Part shown: positions 23,701-29,272 of the stretch, in pieces
Layout: each line of letters begins with the position of its first letter
How positions within the stretch are numbered: the first letter of the stretch is position 1
Source of the DNA: Gracilaria domingensis
Lineage: Eukaryota > Rhodophyta > Florideophyceae > Gracilariales > Gracilariaceae
Direction: 5' to 3'
Length of the DNA: 58,769 nt
Assembly (NCBI GenBank): GCA_022539475.1
Contig: VCMS01000204.1
Span: 176,461-235,229, forward strand
Translations under genes and position numbers: made by a program
Notes under the pieces: model-generated
What the model was told of the DNA's origin: nothing
The model's database searches: none
Seen by the model: the letters and a program-made list of their open reading frames with translations, nothing else

Positions 23701-24035
23701 GCGTACAGGATGTACTGCCGTCAGGACGGAAGCCGATCACGAACGACGATGCCCACGACGGGAGAAGCGACGACTACGCCTCGAAAGAGGATTCTTCAAG
23801 CAAGCCGCACACAGAGCGGAGTGTTCTCGATGAGGAATATGTCATTGACCGTCTGGTAAGTCACTGCTACGCCCCTGACGGGAAACTACTGTATCGAGTC
23901 CGTTGGTACGGCTACGCCTCCTCAGAGGATACGCACGAGCCCATTGAGCACTTGCCTCGCTCGAAGGTCTTGCAGTACCACCGTCGCACACGGACACCGA
24001 TACCGGCTACGCTGGACAAGGCCCAAGTGGGTTGA
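20712..24035 (+). CDS. Pol fragment: RNase H, integrase, long linker, chromodomain (element B)
   Basis: An uninterrupted frame from the truncation point. It has no true start codon because the 5' part is missing. RNase H shows DTDAS, KECLAV, HTDHSALRW and QADALSR. Counting from 20787, the integrase HHCC finger is at residues about 211-253 (HYAK..H, CSDC). The catalytic D/D/E lie in AIDLLGEF (about 281), LSDNGPQF (about 341) and NGQVERFN (about 376). The GPF module is at about 521. A low-complexity linker of about 470 residues follows, with recurring RKPQEEE, RPEEKDAPLPRKAE and KAGSPEKEELARK motifs. The chromodomain is at about 1017-1068 (EEYVIDRLVSH, YRVRWYGYASSEDTHEPIEHL). A linker this long between integrase and chromodomain is unusual. 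Confidence 0.93.
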   Translation, partial: YAVDTDASDYQVGCALFQTTNDGERLPIGYWSRSLNVHERNYSVSEKECLAVVWALQTLRPYLMGTRFIVHTDHSALRWLLSIAEPSGRLMRWRLRLSEFDFEIRYKKGLLNTQADALSRLETAAEAAPVDDLEIPCFLVEDGSSDADEESEGWDIYDAVLAVSDTQPEPGSFVPIKPEELIREQHTDRFCTEIRSRLNGGAQLPFVENDQGFLIRTVGNRPQIVVPHSLQSRVLHLSHYAKLSAHPGGRKLYYTLRKDFYWPAMAFDAYATVRGCSDCAKNRVKLHKYSKKLALFPARARLEFVAIDLLGEFIRTRRGNRFLLVITDRFSKLVRTVPLKKVSASAVAQAFVTHWVFVYGPPIDLLSDNGPQFTAKFFQDVCRILRIQNWFTTTYHPQSNGQVERFNRTMLNALRTFVAEHPSEWDQYTDAVTYAYNTQVHRTTRISPFELVLSRVPPSVAIEPQPSLDKFPSPRLHRDAWKDWLKNIIPTVGQHIAKAQAAYKRNFDARVRKNAPQIREGTFAFVRKEYYNREKEKRHKLSPIADGPFRVIAVTDTTVVLDIKGEHERLSLDRITPAPKPVSQDSLPSSSAPTAPTVETAVETETGAAAGTRTQPSVLPHPDRGLAHLPAKPESDRLVSNAAHVHTRIRAPMGILAATPDTPTEEGEEAGRSLSLSPSSTESPSQASVSHASRDECTSTRDTQPESRKEENDAQLPRKPQEEEDHSRSPPPSRTELRLQAQEREHSTDVVRDLQPESRRDRTVSRSEKDATSVTIAAGRPEEKDAPLPRKAEVKGTTTVNRKAGSPEKEELARKNRAVTADPTSGDFGAAPSAKAVKRTEPTTSVANSQAAASGQHSSTDDACTSRQVSSSVGDPPPTGDYSAQAGHVPATDLAPSKNGSKNSEFESALDSHAKAQVSQTAARGEPPPRHVPEHHSLAHRSADRSPSQREIVPERRKLAIREDRSTVTAQQHGEKNQESGSMMVRKVPWSRRPKPGVQDVLPSGRKPITNDDAHDGRSDDYASKEDSSSKPHTERSVLDEEYVIDRLVSHCYAPDGKLLYRVRWYGYASSEDTHEPIEHLPRSKVLQYHRRTRTPIPATLDKAQVG

Positions 24036-24545
24036 CCACCCACGTCTCTATTGAGCACAGCCGTCCCAGACGGAATATGCCGCCTCATGCGGACAGTATT
24101 GCATTACGCAAGAATATGCCGCGTCAAGCGGATGCAACTTGAAGTTAACTCGAGATCACTCAGTCGCCTCAGGCGGACCAGGCCGCTCTAAGCGGACAGC
24201 TTTTTGCTGAACAAACATGCCGCGAAATGCGGAAGCCACTTACAGTGGAGAAGAAGATAAAGAAGAAAGAAGCCTAAGAAGAAGGAGAAGAAGCCAGGAC
24301 ACTGGAAGGAAGACTAAGAAGTTTTATCGCTACAGCCGCTTGTGCGGAAAAGTTACCCCTCTCTTGTGGGCCATTCGCAACAGCCTCAAACGAGGTATTG
24401 CCCACTGAGAAGGGGGAGAGCAAGACGAAGAGTTTGAGCCAAGCCAGCACGGCTGGAGAAGTTTACCTCTAACTATTGAGTCGCCCCTCATCATCGGGGT
24501 CTATCGCGGACTACCGTAGCCCGTAGGGGATCGCGAGCCGGGGAA
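24036..24545. repeat. Convergent spacer with mini-hairpin array (element B)
   Basis: A non-coding interval between the stops of pol (+) and the antisense gene (-). Short perfect stems lie at 24061-24073 (CCGT/ACGG), 24080-24092, 24119-24131, 24183-24195, 24220-24232 and 24336-24347 (all CCGC/GCGG), 24165-24175 (CGCC/GGCG) and 24384-24395 (CCTC/GAGG). A purine-rich AAGAAG tract lies at 24245-24320. The corresponding interval of element C (52730-53239) is similar but indel-rich. Confidence 0.85.
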
Positions 24546-26345
24546 TTACGCGCCGGACGGCCCAGCACCTGGGGTGCCCCCACTACCGGGAGCCCCGGAG
24601 AAGCGCTGTGCCGCTATTGCTTGCAACTCCGACTCGTCGGTCACCGTATCGGGAACGGCCACTCCCACGCCTCGAAGGAAGTCGCGAATGACCGCCGCTC
24701 GCGGAGTGAGAGAAGAACTGCCGCCCACGGCGGATGCTACATCCTGAGCCCACGGGCCGGTCGGAGCGGGAGCCGCTACAGCGGGTGGGTCAACGATCAC
24801 GACTTCGTCGTCATCTCCCGTAGTGTCGGGCTCCGAGGCAACCCCCACTGGGCTCCCCTCATCCATGGGACTTCCTCCCTCTGCAGGGTCATCACCGTCA
24901 TCGTCGACGTATACGAACCCACGCGGGTGCCCTTCCGGGATATATCGCTCCTCTCGGCGGCGACCAGCCGCCTCAGCGGGGCCAATTACCTCCCAAATCC
25001 ACGGGTCAAAGTATACGAAGTCGCCGGCGTTGACGTTCCGTCCGGGAGAACGGTCCGACTGCCGGCGGACTCCGTCGGAAACCTGACTAGCAGGCACCTC
25101 ATTCCAGTCAATCTGGTCAATGACGTCCACCAACGCGGTGGCTTCGCGCGCATTGCGGACCGAGCCGAGCACTTCGGAGAGATCCAACGCTCGGATCGCT
25201 TGCCGGATGAGTTCCGGGATGAACCAAACTCGGTACGAATCATATGCCTCGATGAGGAGGAAAGCCGCAACGCGGACGGTCCATTCTGTTGCCAGGATGC
25301 TCCACAGGCCGCGAGGCGGATCGTTCATGAAGTATGAGCCTATGTAAGTTAGGCAGGGCGGTAGCTCTACGTGACACCCTCGTGGGACTTCGACCGCAGG
25401 CCAGAATGACGGCAGCGGCAGGTATCGCCCAGTATGGGAGTGACGCGCAATGCGTTCCACCTCCGTGCACTGGTACGGCACCAGTACCCCGAAGCGGGAA
25501 CGCCATTTCCTCTCGAAGCGGAGGCCTTCATGAAATTGAGACCGTCCAGGACGGCGAAGGAACCGGAACTCGGCGCGAAGGATCGGCCGCGCCCACAGGA
25601 TCAACTCCTGCTGCGGCTGAACGGTATCCGAATATCGGTCAATTTCGTCCAACGCGTTGGCTAGATGGTCGCCGTAGCCGACCTCGCCGAAAGTTCGGTA
25701 ACGTGCCACATCGTACTGGTACTGTGCCGGCACCGGATGTTCGTTCGGAGCTCGGAAGTGTCGCGCGTACCCAATGCGGGCCATCTCATTGCGAGCGAAT
25801 TGTCTCGTCTCGTTTCGACCTACAAACAGGCAGCTCGGTATAACCGCAACGCGGGCGATCCAGTCCCATGAACGGGTAACGTCAGCAGGAAGCCCACCAG
25901 GGAGTTGACCGTCGACAGCGTACGAGTCGACGAGCTCTGTATCCCGAACGGCTTCGGCGTCAAACCAGGGAGCCTGGGCAAAAAGGAAACTGTGCCGGTG
26001 GGGATCCCGGATGCGTAACGCGCCTGCGGTAGGCCATCCACCCAGCGTAGCTGGCATCTCGGCGTTGAACCAATCCCACACGGGCGCGGGACCAGCCTGA
26101 GCTGGAGCGTGATCTTGTCCGGAAGAACCCGGCTGGGAGGCAGCCGCCGACTGCGGGAGAGGAACAGACCGGAACGGCGGGTTCGATACTTGCATGCGTG
26201 CCGTCGAGGACGGAGGGCCGTTCGGTGCGTTGGACATCGCGGGAGGGCTCGAGATGACGAGGTTCGCTACTGACACCGGAGGTGTTGGTGGCTCCGAACA
26301 GTTCTCGGCAGACCCGTCTTGGGAGACTTCCTTATATACCTCCAT
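24546..26345 (-). CDS. Antisense-gene protein of element B (599 aa, unknown function)
   Basis: An intact 599-codon ORF opposite to pol, starting ATG at 26345, 53 bp from the 3' LTR. Residues 1-87 are Pro/Ser-rich. The conserved core is at about 88-450: YRTFGEVGYGDHLAN (216-230), RPILRAEFRFLRR (253-265), VEVPRGC (318-324), ELPPCLTYIGSYF (327-339), EWTVRVAAFLLIEAYDSYRV (354-373) and GDFVYFDPW (441-449). The acidic, Gly/Pro-rich tail ends AGPSGA. There is no signal peptide, transmembrane segment, zinc finger or recognised catalytic motif, so an envelope protein is unlikely. Conservation with element A despite wide divergence argues for selection on this frame. Convergence with pol means its transcript would pair with genomic element RNA. 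The promoter must lie in or next to the LTR. Confidence 0.92.
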   Translation of the reverse strand: MEVYKEVSQDGSAENCSEPPTPPVSVANLVISSPPAMSNAPNGPPSSTARMQVSNPPFRSVPLPQSAAASQPGSSGQDHAPAQAGPAPVWDWFNAEMPATLGGWPTAGALRIRDPHRHSFLFAQAPWFDAEAVRDTELVDSYAVDGQLPGGLPADVTRSWDWIARVAVIPSCLFVGRNETRQFARNEMARIGYARHFRAPNEHPVPAQYQYDVARYRTFGEVGYGDHLANALDEIDRYSDTVQPQQELILWARPILRAEFRFLRRPGRSQFHEGLRFERKWRSRFGVLVPYQCTEVERIARHSHTGRYLPLPSFWPAVEVPRGCHVELPPCLTYIGSYFMNDPPRGLWSILATEWTVRVAAFLLIEAYDSYRVWFIPELIRQAIRALDLSEVLGSVRNAREATALVDVIDQIDWNEVPASQVSDGVRRQSDRSPGRNVNAGDFVYFDPWIWEVIGPAEAAGRRREERYIPEGHPRGFVYVDDDGDDPAEGGSPMDEGSPVGVASEPDTTGDDDEVVIVDPPAVAAPAPTGPWAQDVASAVGGSSSLTPRAAVIRDFLRGVGVAVPDTVTDESELQAIAAQRFSGAPGSGGTPGAGPSGA

Positions 26346-26385
26346 CGCGAGGCGTATCGAGCCGACGGAGTCGGTGTCTCAGCCT

Positions 26386-26398
26386 GAGAAGGGGGAGA
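26386..26398 (+). promoter_or_regulatory. Polypurine tract of element B
   Basis: GAGAAGGGGGAGA immediately before the TG of the LTR. Confidence 0.9.
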
Positions 26399-27255
26399 TG
26401 TAGAGCAAAACGCCCTTTGTGGGGATGCACCGAGGTGCTTTTCATAGTTTGTTGATCCGTTACCGGCTGCGACACCTCAGGTTATGAGAGGCTACTGGGG
26501 TAGTGCCCCTATTTTGGGGTATGCCTAGGAAGGGTAGTATTTCTGCACACGTGTGCCAAGTTGGCCCGATCGCGCGGGCCCCGTGGCAAGCATGCCACGG
26601 GGGCACACCTGTAGTGTATTGGCCGGCAGCGCCGGATAGTTAGATATTTTAATTGATATTTTCAAGTGCCGTATATAAGTGGCGGCACTTGCCGCCACTG
26701 TACGGGAAGTAAACCTCAACGAGGCCTTTGGCTCTGATCTTCTTGCCGCTTGCGCACGGTCACCAGCCCCATCCTGGGGAATACCGCCGCAATTCCGGGC
26801 TGATCAACCAACCTCCGTCCCTGAGGAGTACTAATCCGTCGTCACGGCACTTTTCTTATCTATTTTATTGTTGTCATTTCCGTCTTACGGCTTTCGCTAC
26901 TCTGCCCTACATTGTAGGTTTGTCCCATTTGTCTCGGGAGTTTTCCCGCTTATCGCGAGTCAGTGCTCCGCAGTGCGGCTCGTTTGTTGATCTTTTGTCG
27001 TCCCATACCGTTGGGCTGGATACCCCCACTCGCTGTGGCTCGCCGGAACCATCCGGATACCTACGCCGATTCTACCCCTTCTACCTCCGACTGCACGCCC
27101 AGATCGGGGCCACCCGGATTTACACCCGGCTTGTGTTGGCCCTATCGGAGGGTTCTGCCGCTCGACTGCCCTTCACAGGGAGCAGGGCCTGAACACCCTG
27201 AGGTGCTCGTCCGCGACGCGGCTTGTTGTTTTCCCGTCAAGGGTTTTGCACCACA
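26399..27255 (+). repeat. 3' LTR of element B (857 bp, hairpin-rich)
   Basis: Begins TGTAGAGC and ends GCACCACA. It has the same length as the 5' LTR of element C and is almost identical apart from a short U3 block. Twenty short inverted repeats can be listed, including 26427-26438, 26506-26519, 26545-26556, 26578-26604, 26679-26698, 26767-26779, 26836-26847, 26880-26890, 26906-26918, 26935-26948, 26968-26978, 27043-27056, 27105-27116, 27169-27180, 27194-27205 and 27211-27221. Confidence 0.95.
26672..26698 (+). promoter_or_regulatory. LTR TATA box followed by 8-bp stem hairpin
   Basis: TATATAAG at 26672-26679, overlapped by GTGGCGGC-ACTT-GCCGCCAC at 26679-26698. The same arrangement is at 44439-44465, 55349-55375 and (indel-noisy) from 57755. 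It is the likely core promoter for gag-pol RNA; the hairpin falls about where transcription should start. Confidence 0.75.
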
Positions 27256-27573
27256 CACATGACTATATCGTTCGCCACTAATACCGATTTGGAAAAAGAA
27301 TTCCATGTTGTCTGGTGACGTCATTACTCCGACAGAAGTTGAATAGGAGGCCGCCAAAACATGTTGAATCAAGACACCTTTGAGCTCAAAGACGTTCGTT
27401 AGGGATTGTCGACGTACGCGTAACACGCGGTTTGCATTCGTGGGAATTTTGGATAGCACATTCTCCAGAAGGAAAACGTCAAACGTGTCCAAGCGAGAAA
27501 GACCAGACTCACTCAAAAGACGAGCGCCTTGGGTCTCTGAATCTTGAATCTCTTTCGTAACGTTTCTCAACAT
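27256..27573 (-). pseudogene. Host ORF truncated by element B
   Basis: A - strand frame starting MLRNVTKEIQDSETQ and reading to the LTR edge at 27256, where it runs into element sequence. It remains open upstream of this ATG (RLRKQFLYEANT), so it may be a downstream exon of the gene at 27618-28322. Family not recognised. The insertion removes its natural C-terminus here. Confidence 0.45.
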
Positions 27574-27617
27574 TGTGTTTGCTTCATATAAAAACTGTTT
27601 CCTAAGTCTGCGTTGAA

Positions 27618-28322
27618 CTAATCCAAATTAAGCTCAATTGGATGAAACGGTGAACAATAAGTCCAGTCGCGCAGCCCTTTGTCAATCAATGTTGGAATAT
27701 CTCGCTCTGGAGCTACATCATTTTCGTTTAAATGCGATCCATGTGAATCCAATGAGTCTTCTAAAATACAGTCTATTTCGTAGTTGAAAACGGAAGACCA
27801 CACATCTTGGACTGCAATTTTTCTGGCTTCTTCCCCATTTGATGTTGATCGGTGCGAGCTCTTCTTAACCGACTTTGAGTTCCCCTCATTTAGCAGTTCT
27901 CTTATTTCTGCCTCAGGTATTTTGCCAGTTTTTTGCTCCAACTTCTGAAGGAGATCGATGGTAGAACCAGAACTATCGCTTAAAGTTTCAACTGCAAGAT
28001 CTAAATCAAGTGAAGGGTCATCTTCGCTTTCGTCTGCAAAGATAAGGGTATTTGTGTTTCCCATATATTCGTTCAATGTTTGCTGCTGTTGAAGATTTGC
28101 GTCACTGTTGTTTCCAGTTTTGCCGTTTTCATAGAAATTGAAGGGCATTGGGGAGATTTGTTGAGAATTTGTATCATGTCCGGATTGAAAGTTTCTGTGC
28201 TGACTGTGAGAGGAAATGGAGGATTGTTGTTGGTCAAGATCTGCGTGAAAGGGACTAGGGACAAAGGTATCTACTGCTGGTGACAAAGGAGGGGCTACGC
28301 TGGGTGAGATGTTGAGTGACAT
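27618..28322 (-). CDS. Hypothetical acidic, Gln/Ser-rich protein
   Basis: 234 codons from the ATG at 28322. The N-terminal part is low-complexity (Pro, Ser and a QQQQ run). The middle is acidic (ADESEDDPSLDLDLAVETL), followed by helical segments (TIDLLQKLEQKTGKIPEAEI) and a short basic patch (SVKKSSHRS). The composition would suit a nuclear regulatory protein with an activation-type acidic segment, but no DNA-binding domain is seen. Its upstream region holds a striking inverted-repeat array. A second - frame begins 45 bp downstream. Confidence 0.5.
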   Translation of the reverse strand: MSLNISPSVAPPLSPAVDTFVPSPFHADLDQQQSSISSHSQHRNFQSGHDTNSQQISPMPFNFYENGKTGNNSDANLQQQQTLNEYMGNTNTLIFADESEDDPSLDLDLAVETLSDSSGSTIDLLQKLEQKTGKIPEAEIRELLNEGNSKSVKKSSHRSTSNGEEARKIAVQDVWSSVFNYEIDCILEDSLDSHGSHLNENDVAPERDIPTLIDKGLRDWTYCSPFHPIELNLD

Positions 28323-28432
28323 TGCACAGGAATGGCTCAATGTGGGCACTTCAAGGTTGATGGCTTTGCAATGGTTCGGGTGAGGATTCAGGTCTCAGAA
28401 GGTGAAAGTATGGGTGAATGGGATGAAAAGCA

Positions 28433-28556
28433 GGGTGAGCTCACTTTTCTAGGGTGAGCCTCACCCTGCGTTGGGACCAACGCACGGAGGCCGGGTGAAA
28501 TGGGACTATTTCACCCAGCATCACCCTGAAAATTGGGTGAGGAAAAAATCCTCACC
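28433..28556. repeat. Array of six consecutive inverted repeats with GGGTGA motifs
   Basis: Perfect dyads follow one another. GTGAGCTCAC is at 28435-28444 and AGGGTGAG-C-CTCACCCT at 28451-28467. TGCGTTGG-GA-CCAACGCA is at 28467-28484. GGGTGAAAT with a 6-nt loop and ATTTCACCC is at 28493-28516. TCACCC with an 8-nt loop and GGGTGA is at 28521-28540. GGTGAGGA with a 5-nt loop and TCCTCACC is at 28536-28556. GGGTGA/TCACCC occurs ten times between 28302 and 28540. Confidence 0.93.
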
Positions 28557-28639
28557 TAACTGTCATGGGGTTATAATCAACTTGCATGTCGTCGCGAAGC
28601 CTAGGTACAGTAGGGCAGGCTCATGCGTCAAAAAAGTGG

Positions 28640-28723
28640 GGTCAAAGCTGAACACCATAATTCCGCGCTTTTGAGTGCTTCTGCAAGGAAAGCTGCCATC
28701 TCAAAAAGTGTTCAGCATTGACC
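28640..28723. repeat. 84-bp imperfect foldback
   Basis: The outer arms GGTCAAAGCTGAACAC (28640-28655) and GTGTTCAGCATTGACC (28708-28723) pair with one mismatch. A second inner pair (CTTTTGAG / CTCAAAAAG) makes a longer cruciform-like structure. Confidence 0.85.
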
Positions 28724-29272
28724 GCACGGTACAATCATGAACTACATCTGAAAGAAACACTTTCTTTACTCTCATCGAAGAGTCTAGAGCCCGCTAACCT
28801 TCGTCTACTCAAGATAGACAAACATGAAAACAATGTAGGCCCTTCACAGATTATAGAAATGGGCATTTCGTTCAACACACTTGACAAAAAGGCTGCCATC
28901 CCCACGTCTACCGTAGTATACTTTCGAACTTCTTTCTTTGATACAAACTTTGCAGAAGCGACTTGAAGACTATTTGTTGCGTGGATCCGATTCCCTTTGA
29001 AATCAAACAGAACGCAAGTCCCCTAACCTCCGCTACCGTCCAATTATTCTTTCTCAAACCTACAAGAGACCACCAAAACAACCAATCCCATCGTAAAGAA
29101 ACGTCTGCGAGAATTTTCAATGAAGTTCCAGAAGTCTACGAATGCTGCAAAGCATCTCTATCGCTCATTTATAAACCGCTCTCAGAAACTTGCGGCTTGT
29201 AAAACAGAACGTTAACAATCTAAGCTTGCATTTGTCATTACCACTATCACTCATCCTGCATTCTACGACAAT
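28724..29272. other. Intergenic region upstream of the DDE gene
   Basis: Short open frames (28718-28966, 28963-29202) without recognisable motifs. AT-rich with pyrimidine tracts. No TATA box or terminal inverted repeat was identified. Confidence 0.4.

Larger units (their letters stand above)
20711..27255 (+). mobile_element. Ty3/gypsy chromovirus, element B (5'-truncated)
   Basis: A plus-strand element beginning abruptly at the start of RNase H (AVDTDAS). It carries integrase, linker, chromodomain, spacer, antisense gene, polypurine tract and an 857-bp 3' LTR ending at 27255. Remaining coding frames are intact. The 3' flank interrupts a host ORF. No 5' LTR exists, so no target duplication can be tested. 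Confidence 0.92.

Noticed and set aside
22666..23740. - strand ORFs opposite the pol linker (22666-23079, 22886-23242, 23528-23740)
   Set aside because: Low-complexity shadows of the charged linker.
24621..25337. 238-codon + ORF inside the antisense gene of element B
   Set aside because: It lies opposite the conserved - frame, has no counterpart in element A, and no recognisable motif.
24546..26345. Antisense protein as an envelope (retrovirus-like) gene
   Set aside because: It is antisense to gag-pol and has no signal peptide, furin-like site, fusion peptide or transmembrane segment.
28433..28556. CRISPR array
   Set aside because: The repeats are inverted, not direct with spacers; the units differ and the genome is eukaryotic.
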